A stretch of 64,000 nucleotides of DNA, from assembly GCF_021018805.1 (NCBI RefSeq), contig NC_086259.1, positions 14,971,001 through 15,035,000 of the forward strand. The letters are read 5' to 3'. The position numbers were made by a program, and so were the translations under genes. Origin of the DNA: Prinia subflava (taxonomy: Eukaryota > Chordata > Aves > Passeriformes > Cisticolidae). Position 1 is the stretch's first letter. Each line of letters begins with the position of its first letter. Shown in pieces: positions 39,701 through 49,933 of this stretch. The notes under the pieces were generated by a model. That model was not told the origin of the DNA. It ran no database searches and worked only from the letters and a program-made list of their open reading frames with translations.

Positions 39701-41559
39701 AGACCGTTGGCATCAACTTGTGCCTGCACCTGAACCTCGTGGGCAGCCTGTTCCTGCTCAACCTGGCCTTCCTGCTCAACACTGGGCTCTCTGGCAGGAC
39801 CCACCCACGGACCTGTAGTGTCCTGGGTGGGCTCACCCACTACTGCCTGCTCTGCTGCTTCACCTGGACGGCGCTGGAGGGCTGTCAGCTCTACCTCCTC
39901 TTCGTCAAGGTCCTCGGGATCTACATCCCCCACTACTTGGGAAAGCTGTGCCTGGTTGGCTGGGGTGAGCACCAGCAGCCTGGATGAGAGATGGGGGGTG
40001 AGAGGGGCAGTGGGAGGTTTGGATTGGATATTGGGGAACAGTTCTTCAATGAAAGGGTGGTTAAGTACTGGAATAGGGTGCCTTGTGCAGGGTGGAGTTA
40101 CCATCCCTGGAAGTGTTCAAAAGATGTGTAAATGTGGCACCTGGGGACATGTGGCAGTGTTGAGTTAATGGCTGGACTTGACGATCTTAGAGGACTTTTC
40201 CAACCTAAATAATTCTGTGATTGTGTCTCCCTTCTTCCAGGCTTCCCTGTTCTCGTGGTGGGAGTGGCAGGAGGTATTGGCAGCTATGGGGAATACAACA
40301 TCCACACCACGGACCAGCAGATCATAGCCCAGCTGTGCGTGTGCCACTGCCCAAGGGCTCAGGTGGCCCCTTGGCACAGGGAGGGGTAGCTCAGTCCTGC
40401 CAAGAGTGCAGTGGTCAGCGATTGCACCCATCTGGTTTGGCTTTGCACCATGCCTCTGCTTCTGCTTTCTTCATTGTGATTGCAACACATCAGCCACCCC
40501 CACCTCTCATGCTGAGCTCCTCAGTCACGCCTGCAGCCCTCCAGGTCATGGAGGGATGTCCAAGGTCCACCTGGAGCTTGTCCATGCTCTCTCCCAGCTG
40601 AGCAACACAAGGGCACCACTGTCCCCCTGCCTCACCCTGGCCTTGGAAAATCCCCCCAGGGGAAGGCTCCCATGGGTGCTGCTGAGGATTGCAGGGCTGC
40701 TGGAGGCACCACAGTTGTCTCTTTTCAGGTGCTGGATCACTTCCAAACATCTTCTGGTCCACTACATCACCAACTGTGGCTACTTTGGCCTCATCTTCCT
40801 CTTCAACATGGCTGTCTTTGGGGTGGTGACCCAGAAGAGCTGCAGCTTGCAGGGCACTGGGGCAGTGCAGGGATACCGTAAGCCCTGGAAGGTGGCTCTG
40901 GGGGCAGCAGGGCTCTTCTGCCTGCTGGGAGCCACTTGGGCCCTGGCATTCCTCACCTATGGCATCTCCTCTGCACCCGTGCTCTACCTCTTCACCATCC
41001 TCAACTCTCTCCAAGGTCAGCACTCACTCTGAGCTGGGTTCCCTGGGCTTGGGTGGGGAAGATGGAGGAGGCAGGAGCTAGCCAGGGTGTGGGTTGACCA
41101 GGGATCCCAAGGCACCAGAGTCTTCCCAGCACTGTCATGCCCTTTCTTTTGGCAGGGCACATCAAGCAGCAGGTCCCAACCACCAGCATGGAGCTGCTCA
41201 TGGCTCCCAATTACAGCCACTCCACCTGTGGTGGTTTTCCTCCAAGAAAGACATTCCTTAGCAGAGGAGGACTGGGGACATTATCCACTCAGGGCATGTC
41301 CCAGCCAATGTGAAGGAGGGGGAGAGGCAGGAGTGAGCTGAGGGAATCCCCTGGAAGCAGAAGGAATGTGCCATTAGCATCCTGGCAAGAAGCTTCCCAC
41401 TGTCTCCTGCTGCTGCTGAGTGCTTGTCTTCCTTTCCCTGCAGGAATCTTCATATTCATCTGGTTGGTCATCCTCTACTACCCAAAGACAAAGGAACCCA
41501 CTGGTTCCCTCTCCTACATCATCAGACATGACAAAACCACCACAGCCTCCCAGGACTAG
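36776..41559 (+). CDS. ADGRG3: Adhesion G protein-coupled receptor G3 (GPR97)
   Basis: Paralogue of ADGRG1 in tandem; in mammals a leukocyte receptor. Thirteen coding exons: 36776-36821, 37284-37313, 37403-37562, 37642-37750, 38317-38457, 38546-38668, 38751-38790, 38873-38973, 39419-39531, 39681-39964, 40241-40334, 40729-41015, 41444-41559; 1644 nt, 547 residues (human about 549). The signal peptide is MNLFLSTVLLLLLLPG. A short Cys-rich N-terminus (ECCNITVE, CACLREHW) leads into GAIN, with KIHLPREIFRSLSSQ as in GPR97. The GPS reads CVFWD, then CSCDHLTFFTLLL; cleavage is predicted at Leu243/Thr244. TM2 has GSLFLLNLAFLLN, typical of ADGRG3 rather than ADGRG5. TM6-7 read GATWALAFLTYG and LYLFTILNSLQG. 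The ATG at 36776 is preferred over upstream in-frame ATGs because it starts directly at the hydrophobic signal. Donors after exons 8 (GTGACA) and 12 (GTCAGC) are weak. Confidence 0.93.
36889..36935. repeat. Short 18-bp tandem repeat in ADGRG3 intron 1
   Basis: Three copies of TGGGAAGGTTTTCCCG/A with partial dyad symmetry (GGGAA...TTCCC). Confidence 0.7.
40017..40228 (+). mobile_element. CR1 LINE 3' fragment forming most of ADGRG3 intron 10
   Basis: Sense-orientation CR1 3' end. It reads GGATATTGGGGAACAG, AAAGGGTGGTTAAGTACTGG, GGAGTTACCATCCCTGG, GATGTGGCACC-like text, GGACTTGACGATCTTAGAGG and TTCCAACCTAAATAATTCTG, ending in the ATTCTGTG tail octamer. It occupies about three quarters of the 276-bp intron (39965-40240). 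It ends about 12 bp before the exon 11 acceptor. Confidence 0.95.
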
Positions 41560-42215
41560 CTCCTGGCTGGGCCAGCTCCAGGCTGAACCTCTCTTCCTGC
41601 CTGCACCTGCATCCACTGAGAGCAATCTTGGATCCTGGCAGATGCAGCTTCCTCATGGAGGGAGAGATCAGTTAACCACACCTCAGTTTACCCTTCAGTG
41701 GGCATGATTTCATTCCTGGTGGGCTGCCCTGGGCAAAGAGCTCCAGAGATGATGCTTCTGCAGAGTCCCTCCAGGCTGCAGTTCCATGGTCTTGAGGTGC
41801 CCTGATCTCATTCCCCAAGGAAAAAGGAGGAATCCCACAAAGCACCTGCCTTCAGCCATGATGGAGCCATTCCTCTTTGCTAGAGGTGGCCTTTGGGCTG
41901 AACCAACCCAGCAGTGAGTTTCCTGCCACTGGAGGGAGGGGATTGACTTGCTCCAGCCCAGATGTGGGATGTTTGCATCTGGGAATCAGCAAAAAGAAGA
42001 GGAAACCCATGAGCTTCTTTGCAAAACATCTCCTTGCTCTCTGGCAGAGATCTGCTGCATGTCCTTCCTGCAAAACAGCCTCTGGGGCCAGCAGCAATTT
42101 CCCCATGGACATTATGCTCCAGCCAAAATACACATACAGCTGCCTTGCAGGGCAACTGCTGTCTTCTCCTGATCTGTGTTTTGGTATTAAATCCCTACCA
42201 GCTGTGTGAGCACTG
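41560..42215 (+). promoter_or_regulatory. ADGRG3: ADGRG3 3'UTR with ATTAAA poly(A) signal
   Basis: Sequence after the TAG at 41557-41559. A candidate ATTAAA is at 42186-42191. A ~500-bp AT-richer spacer (42215-42730) then separates it from the convergent ZP gene; I see nothing recognisable in that spacer. Confidence 0.55.
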
Positions 42216-42731
42216 TGAATTTAGTCTTTAATACCTACAATATTGTTTGTTATTTGCTTTATATTAGGGATGCATCAATGGGAAAAGCCTTGCTGGCAAT
42301 TTGCCATGAATGAAAAGTGAAATGTCCTGAATGAAGGGAGAAATCACATCCATCACTATGGATGGGTGCACACACACGTGTGCATGCACAAAGCAGCCCT
42401 TCCTCTGCTCACGCTACATTTGTGTGGCACAGAGCTATGCAAAGACCAGCTTTGGTGGGGCAGGTACCTAGAGTGGGGGACTTCCATCTCCCCACATGCC
42501 AGGGTGACTCTGTGGGGAAGAGGGAGGCAGGAGGAAGGACTGTCCCACCCCTGGGTACATACTCTGGGTTTAGAGAGTACGGGCCCACAGGGGAGAAAGT
42601 CCAAGAGATGCTACTGGGAACATAAACACTGTGATGCACCTCACCCTTCAAGCACTGTTTGCATCCAACCACTACCCCCTTCCCCAAAACACCCATAAGG
42701 ACACAGCAAGAGCTTCTCTGCTCCTGTCACG

Positions 42732-42737
42732 TTTATT
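42732..42737 (-). promoter_or_regulatory. Poly(A) signal AATAAA of the ZP gene
   Basis: A minus-strand AATAAA starts only 16 nt after the TAG (42756-42754). The predicted 3'UTR is therefore very short, about 35-45 nt. Confidence 0.75.
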
Positions 42738-42753
42738 TGGAAACAGCTGTTTC

Positions 42754-45700
42754 CTAAGCCATTCGCCGCCCCATGCCGACGGCCGCAGCAGCCACAGTGA
42801 GCACAGCGAGCACACACAGAGGAACGAGGGCCCTGGAGAGCCACAGGCTGGGTCCTGCCACAGAGGAGAGACATGGATTGTGTGTCTGGGTCCCCTGAGC
42901 CAGCTTTGAGCCCTGGTGAGGCATCTCCTGACTGGGGACAGATACAGGGAGGTCATCTCCTGTCATGGCAGGAGGCTCAGGAGCTGGGGGTACTTTGGGA
43001 TCCTGAGGGCACTGACAGGACTTGGTCACCTCAAATGGCCTCCACCCACCCCTGCTGCTCACAGCTCAGCATGCATTCCTGATCTGAGCCATGCTGTAGG
43101 TGGGCTTGCTCCCAGCCCTGCTCCTGGGATGCTGCTTGGATCGCCTGGGCTGAGCTCAGTGCTCAGGACACACGTACCTGCCGGGGCCTGCTGGTCAGTG
43201 CTGGAATGATGGGTCTCTGCTCCTGAGGAAGGAGCAGCCAGCAGGAGGATGGGCCCATAGGAGACAATCCTATTGTAGTCATCTGCCAGAGCCCGCCTGC
43301 TCCTCCAGTGCCTGGGGCATTGCTGCAACAGAGCCAAAGGAAGGGTGAGGAGAGGGCAGGGGAGAAGCACCTGGCACCTGGGCCATCCTGTAGATCTCCC
43401 CTCCTTTCCCAGGGAAGAGGGAAAGGAGGTCTCTGGTGGGTTCAGGCCCTTGTGCCTTTAGTTCAGGGCACTGGGCTGAGCTCCTGATTCTGGAGGTTTT
43501 TATCTTGTGAGGCACTCAAAACCAGAGCAGAGTCCCTTCTCCAGGCAGAGCTAGTGAAGGGAGGTCCCACACCCACCCAGGGCACAGTGCAGACCACAAG
43601 GGAGCTCACCTTGGCACAGGGCTCTGGGCCGTCAGGAAGACAGAGCTGGACACGGCAGTGCAGGAACACCTCAGGGTAACCAACAAACCGAAACATCTGG
43701 AAGCTGAACTTGGCAGCAGTGCTCTCTCCAATGGCATTCAGATAGGTCACGGTCTCATCATGGGGACACCTGGGACACCAGGGCTGGATCAGTGGGTGGC
43801 AAACGAGGTGGAGCATCCCAGCCTGAGATACCACACCCCACAGGGACTGGGTGTGGTATTTGGTATCCAGGCCTATTTCTATCTCAGTCCCTGACACTCC
43901 ATGGTGCAGGGAGACTGGATGTGCTGGGGACACTCCCCTCACCCCTGCTCAATGAGCTTGTGCTGCGTGTCCTGGTGCGGATCTGTGCTCGGTGTGGCCC
44001 AGCAGTCCAGAACACTCAGCAGGAAGTACTTGAGCTGGTGCTGCCCTTCTATCTTCAGCAGGACATAGAGGGTGTCCATGAGGGGGACAGCCATGCCTGG
44101 CAGGTGATAAGGCTCCAGGTAGGAGGGGGACTTGTAGAGTCTCATGCTGACATTGAAGTGTCCTTCTCTGACCACAAACTGAACCAGCCTGAGAGGAGAG
44201 GAGAGGATGAGAGCTCACAAGCAGAACGAGGAGGTGGGAAGGACACAGCACAGGTGAAGCCACCAGTGTCTGGCATTGTTCTCAGAGCTCTCTAGGGCTC
44301 CCCAGGGCCTTTGCAAATTGCCTCACTGAATGTACTTTCCTCCAAGCTCAAAGACACCACATCAGCAGCAAGGTGAGATGGGACACTCACTTGTCAACAG
44401 CAGTGAGAGCGAGGGGCAGCCTCACAATCTGCTCATAGGCGTAGATGCAGGAGAAGTGCACCTCCAGCTGAAAACTCCGGGAGATCAGGGCCCTGCGCGC
44501 CTCCTGCTCTGACTCGATGACGTTGGAGTACGAGACATGGGAGCTGTTTTGCTGGAAGGACACAGAAACCAAGCCTCCAGACCATGACTAAAGCCATACA
44601 CAGAGCTGCAAGTTCAGCTACAGCTGCTCCAGGCCTGGATGTCTGCTGGGGTTCCAGCTTGTGTCTGTGGGCTGCTGGCACAGGAGTCAGTATAGTGAGC
44701 ACAGCTGAGCACAGGGCTCTTCTGTGCAGTGCAGACCTGGAGCACCATTTCATCTGCACCCTTCCTGCTCCATGAAGCAAGTCAGGGACCAAGGGGACAA
44801 GGCTGCAGAGTTCAGAGGATGTCTCCAGAAAGGCTGTTACCTGTGCACGATAAGACTTCCAAGCTCTCCTAAATAAAACAAAATGTGCTGCCAGCAGGGG
44901 TTTAGTGGAGACAGAAGCACTTTCTGACATCCTCAGGGAAGACTTTCAAGAAGAATGAGAACTATTCAGCACTCAGATATAAAAACAAAAGCCTTTGGGG
45001 TTGCCCTTTGCTGCCCCACCTCACTATGTCTGCTCCTCTCCTGGCTTCAGAGCTATGGACCCTCACCTGGATTATTGATCCACAGGCAGTGTGGTTTTCA
45101 CCTGTGAGAGTGGCTGCAAAAAACAGCTCACCCTCTTCTTCCTTCTCTGAGACCTTGCATGCCTGGTTCCTCAAGTGGACAAGCTCCAGTGGGATTTTCA
45201 AGAGTTCAAACACCTCCTTCCTCACCATCATCTTCATGTGCTCTTCCTCGCAGGCCAACTTCAGTACCACATCTGGGGGAAAAAGCCATCTGCAATAGCA
45301 ATAAGGGAGAGGCCTGAAGGAGCCCCAGGCCAGCTGGAGGGTGGCACAGTTCCACTGAGCTCAGCAGCTTCTCGTCCCAGCCCTGGTGCAGGCTGCTCTA
45401 GGGCTCTTCAGACACTGGGCAAAAGACAGCCTGGTCCCTTTTGAGGGCTGTCCACACAACCTCCACAGTCTGTCTAGGGCACCAGAGGGACAGGGACCCT
45501 CTCCTTCAGAGGAAGAAGACAGTTTTTGGCCAGTGTCTGGAAGGGACTTCATTGTATCAGTGCCAGGGTGATTGTGCTTGTTCTGAAACATGAGGCAGCT
45601 GTGCCCTGCTACACCATGGCACAGCCAAGGAATTAAGGCTTTTGGGGATGATGAAAATGGCTTGTGGCTGGGTCTTGTACCAGCATGTAGCCAGAATATG

Positions 45701-47447
45701 GTTGTAGTGGTGTGGAATGCACCTGAGGCAGGAGCTGGGATGTGCTGCAGGATGGAGAGCAATGGTAACACCAGTGCACTGTGCCCACCACCCTTCCTGC
45801 TGGTGCCCGTGGACTGCGTGGGGAGGGCTCACCAGCATCCCCAGCCCTACCTTGGCAGAATTCCCCCGTGAAGCCTGGCTTGCAGCTGCAAACTGGTCTG
45901 TCCACAGTCACCTGGCACTGCCCCTGGTGCTGGCACGGGTTTGGCAGGCAGGCATCTGAGCTCCTCCTGACACGGAGGGCAACCCCTGGCCTCAGGCCAT
46001 GGGTGCTCACCAGTTCACCTGCAGCAAAGGCAAGAAAAATGAAATGCAGCACAAATACCTCCCTGAGGAGAGTTTTGAGAGCTCACCCTACTGCAGGAAG
46101 CTCTGCACAGCTCTCAAGGGCTGAGATCCTTGCCTGGAGCCAGAGCAGACACATCTGAGGAAGAACCTGCTGCCTCAGCTTGTGGGGAGGCTGTGAGACC
46201 TCCTCAGCCTGGCTGTAGTCCGGACCAGAGCCATGGGGCCTGTCACTGCCACCAAGGAGCAGGGTGGCACATTGCAGCACCAGTGCTCCTTTCCATGAGG
46301 AAAGGAATCCTCCTTTCCACACCCCTCATGGCTGCGGTGAACAGCCTGCAGCAGCTTCTGCCTATTTTGCTGGCTCCTGGACCCCAGTTCCTGCTTCAGT
46401 GAGCCCTATGGTATTGTTCCTCCTTAGCAGCCTTCAGCAGCGCCCTGAATGAGGAACTTGAACATGGATCAGGTGAAGGTTTGACCTTTTCTTTCCCTAT
46501 TACCCATCCATGACCCAGCAGGAACAGAGCACAGGGAGACTCACTCTTGTTGCCTTCACAGCCAGCCAGGCAGAGCACAGAGAGCAGCAGCAAACATCTC
46601 ACAATCCTTTCCTGGAAAAACAAGCAGGCTCTGGATAACTTTGATTTGTTATCATGCCCACTGGAGGTGTTTGCAGCCATTCAGAATCCTCAGGCACGGG
46701 TGCAGTAATTTCTGTACTGTATTTCCTAGGTTCCACAGCCCAATCTCATTTTCCACTCCAAAGGGCCAGATCAGCCTTCCCCCATCAGGTTAATGCAAGG
46801 GTCAAACATTATCCTGAATTTAGGTAGCTATTCCAGAAAGGAGGCGGGAGAAACCAGTGCTGGGACCCACAGGGATGTGCTGACAGTGATAAAGCCACAT
46901 TTCAGTGGCAATTTGAGTAAAACTGCACAGCTGAGACATCAATCTGGGCTCTCCAAAGAGTAAAGGAGTTTCCCTCTTCCCACTACAGTTCTTTTGAAGA
47001 GTTAGGATTTGCAAAAGGATCCTCACTGTTCCAGTACCATATCTCTAACAAGGAGACAACAGGATAATAAAACAAACCCAAAGCCTTGAACACAACTAAA
47101 ATTAGTGTCAAAAAAGACACAGATTAAGTCAATCTCTTCTGTTGGTACAGATAATGCATTGCTTTAGGGAAATCATTGCCACAGTGCTGGATTAGTCCTG
47201 GACACCAGACACTCCTTATCAGAGATGTGGATGCAAGTCAGCCAGGACTGGTGGCTGGGCAGTGCTCGGAGAGCAGGGCAAAGCCAGTGCCAAAAGCCCC
47301 CTCACACAGCTCACCCATACCCCCTCCACTGACCACCAGCTGTGACCACCAGACTGCTGGACAAGCAGAGTTAATTCCCCGACTGCTCCTTGCTCACTGC
47401 AGCAATCCTGGCAGACCCCACCACCTTGTTCTGCTCCCTCTTACCAT
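42754..47447 (-). CDS. ZPD: EGF + ZP-domain membrane glycoprotein, probable zona pellucida protein D
   Basis: Nine coding exons: 47447-47445 (ATG only), 46611-46545, 46018-45851, 45272-45067, 44551-44391, 44188-43943, 43769-43610, 43322-43178, 42854-42754; 1257 nt, 418 residues. Signal peptide 1-21 (MERIVRCLLLLSVLCLAGCEG). RVRR at 39-42 is a possible furin site. An EGF domain follows with Cys 47, 52, 58, 67, 69 and 78. The ZP module spans about 82-340: ZP-N opens LACEEEHMKMMV, ZP-C has SFQMFRF and HCRVQLC. RSRR (344-347) is the consensus cleavage site, then a hydrophobic patch (IVSYGPILLL) like the external hydrophobic patch. A C-terminal TM (about 393-411) ends GMGRRMA. N-glycosylation sequons occur at ENHT, QNSS and FNVS. 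ZP proteins polymerise into egg coats or matrices. The ZPD name rests on avian synteny and architecture; a uromodulin/GP2/OIT3-like gene is the alternative. Confidence 0.78.
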
Positions 47448-47560
47448 TGCCAGGCAGCTCTGTGCTCCTCCACCCACCGCTGCCCCGCTTCCTTCCCCTC
47501 CAGGGTGGGTCTGCACCGCCGGGGCTGCTCCTGCCTCCTGCCTGTGCTTTATATCGCCTC
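47445..47560 (-). promoter_or_regulatory. TATA-box promoter and 5'UTR of the ZP gene
   Basis: The minus strand carries GATATAAAGC; TATAAA maps to plus 47553-47548. Transcription should start near 47520. The first exon then runs to the ATG at 47447-47445, which is followed directly by the donor GTAAGAG. A TATA promoter without a CpG island fits a tissue-restricted gene such as an oocyte or liver egg-coat gene. Confidence 0.65.
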
Positions 47561-47984
47561 CGGCAGCGCATCCCTCTCCCCCACGCAAACTCGCTGCCTT
47601 TGGGATTGCACAAGAGCCTGCCTAGCATCACTCGGGAGGAAAGGGACTCTCCAAGTCCATCCTCAGGCACGGCCTGTTCCAGTGAGCCGACAGCTCGTGG
47701 ATGCTGACCCAATTCACAGCCCTGATTGGGTCCCGAACAGGGAGTATCAGCAAACCCCTCCAGAACCCGGGCTCTGCGTGTCCAGCTGGTTTTTGGTACC
47801 TGTTTTTGATGCAGCAATAACAACAGATACCACAGCAGCACATGTGAAGGCCATATAACTTTGGGTGCTGAGTACACACAGTTTTGGAAACACAACTTAT
47901 ATTTGCCTTATCTGGTTTTTTATTGACTTCTGGCATTTAGGAACTGCTGAGAAGTACTGGTGAGAGACCCCATTTTTTTTTTCA

Positions 47985-48262
47985 TAGAATATCCAGATAT
48001 GAAATGCACCCACAAGGACTGAGTCCAATTTCTGGCCCTTGCACAGGAGCACCCCAGCAGACCCACCCTGTGCCCCTCAGAGCATTGTCCAAATGTTCTT
48101 TGAGTTCTGGCAAGCTCGGCCCTCCCATGACCATTTCCCTAGGGAGCCTGTTCCAGTGCTCAACCACCCTTTGGGAAGAACCTTTTCCTAATATCCAACC
48201 TAAACCCCTGCCCCCTGGCCTCAATACAGGTTCATGCCATTTGGGCAACAGTAACCATCTGC
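47985..48262 (-). mobile_element. CR1 LINE 3' fragment (antisense)
   Basis: The plus strand reads ATAGAATATCCAGATA, GCATTGTCCAAATG, TTGAGTTCTGGCAAGC, CCTGTTCCAGTGCTCAACC, CCTAATATCCAACCTAAACC. These are typical antisense CR1 3' text. It lies between the ZP gene promoter and the DRC7 promoter. Confidence 0.88.
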
Positions 48263-48474
48263 AAACTACATTAATCACTAAAAATGATGCTTCTTGATAT
48301 ATTTTGACTGCAGTCTGTGCATCCTCAGAGCTTTAATTGCTATGATTCCCTTAACAGAGTGCTTAATGTGAACATCTGTCCATCAATTCATATTTTTCTT
48401 ACCCACAACAACAAACCAGAAAAAACGTGTTTAGCATTTGACCCTGCTTACAGTCTAATGAACTGCCAATGAGA

Positions 48475-48924
48475 AATAAAAAGGAAAAAAAAAAAGGAAA
48501 AAAGGAAAATGAAAATATAAAAAGGAAAAGCAAAAAGGGAAAGAAAAGGAAAAAGGGAAAGGAAAAAGAGAAAGAAAAGGAAAAAGGAAAAAAGAAAAAG
48601 GAAAAAGGAAAAAGGAAAAGGAAAAGGAAAAGGAAAAGGAAAAGGAAAAGGAAAAGGAAAAGGAAAAGGAAAAGGAAAAGGAAAAGGAAAAGGAAAAGGA
48701 AAAAGGGAAAGAAAAAGGGAAAGAAAAAGAAAAAGAAAAAAAAGAAAAAAAAAGAAAAAGAAAAAGAAAAAGAAAAAGAAAAAGAAAAAGAAAAAGAAAA
48801 AGAAAAAGAAAAAGAAAAAGAAAAAGAAAAAGAAAAAGAAAAAGAAAAAGAAAAAGAAAAAGAAAAAGAAAAAGAAAAAGAAAAAGAAAAAGGAAAAAGA
48901 AAAAGAAAAAAGAGAAGAAAAGAC
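48475..48924. repeat. Homopurine hexanucleotide tract (GGAAAA)n / (GAAAAA)n
   Basis: About 450 bp of A/G sequence. From about 48532 to 48923 the plus strand appears to hold no pyrimidine at all. A (GGAAAA)n block (about 48605-48703) is followed by a (GAAAAA)n block (about 48740-48893). The minus strand gives poly-Phe/Leu/Ser frames and the plus strand Lys/Glu/Arg frames, all artefacts. Confidence 0.97.
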
Positions 48925-48989
48925 CAAAGTGTTTTGCCATCCCTCGGTGCCAACTTTCGGGTAAGTGCCTCTGCAACAAAGGATGACTG

Positions 48990-49660
48990 GGGGTGGCTTT
49001 ATTTTGAGAGAGCCGGACTCGTGAGTTTCGGGGCAGGTCTCGGAGGGGCTCCCCGCTGTCCCTCCCCGGCTCCCCGCTGTCCCTCCCCGGCTCCCCGCTG
49101 TCCCTCCTCGGCTCCCCGCTGTCCCCGTGTCCCCGCGGTCCCGGGTCACGGTGCCGGGTCCGGGGCAGCGCAGGGGGTGCGCGGGGGTCCCGAGGCGCCT
49201 CCGGGGCCGGGGGCTGTGGCGGGAGGTGTGGGGGCCCCGGGGGTGTCCCGGCCGGGCTGCGGGCGCGGGGGAGCCGCAGGGCGGTCCCGGGAGCCGCGGC
49301 GGCGGCGTTGCCACGGTGAGCGCCGCGGGGCCGCGCTGGGCCCGGAGCGGCCGCGCTGCCCTCGGAGCCGCGGTGAGGGGGCGGCCGGGCGGGGCAGGGC
49401 CGGGAGCGGTGCGGGGGCCCCGGGCAAGGTCTGGGCCTCGCTGTGTGCCCCGCTCGGGGTCAGCCCGACCGCAGGGACGGCACGCAAACACAAACACACG
49501 ATAGGCGGCAGGCGCTGCCCTTGGGGGCTGCCGGCTCCGCAGCGCTCCCGCTCCCTCCAAGGCCCCTGGGCGGCCGCGGGCCGGGGCACGGCCGGTGCCC
49601 GGCGGATCGATGGAGCTGCTGCCCCGCCAGCAGCACCGCAGGCAGGAGGGAGGGCACGGG
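48990..49660 (+). promoter_or_regulatory. DRC7: CpG-island promoter, DRC7
   Basis: GC- and CpG-dense, with four tandem GGCTCCCCGCTGTCCCTCC copies at about 49047-49120. An RFX X-box-like site (GTTGCC-AC-GGTGAG) is at 49307-49320. A spliced leader from here could join the coding exon acceptor at 49921-49922. Several GT donors are possible, so the first exon was not fixed. Confidence 0.6.
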
Positions 49661-49933
49661 GCACGCAGTCTGAATGTGGGGATGTGCTCTGCCCTATGAG
49701 CCAGGCTCTGCCTGCTCTGCCTCGCTTAGGGTGTCCAGGAACATGGAGCCACTTATTTACCAAACCCAGCCCAAACTCGGTGCTCTCCCTTCACTCTCAT
49801 GGTTCTGGCTGCTTCAGCCATGCTCATGTACCAAAACACTGCGGCCACAGTGTGGGTGTTTCTCTGTTGCTGTGTAGGTGGGTCACAGCCCTGAATTCAC
49901 CCTGGTGTGTGCATTCCTGTAGTGCCAGGCAGC

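Noticed and set aside
46545..46680. ATG at 46680 as the start of the ZP protein
   Set aside because: It would add 23 polar residues before the signal peptide and ignore the acceptor CTTGTTTTTCCAG at 46612. The TATA box plus ATG|GTAAGA exon gives a standard signal peptide directly.
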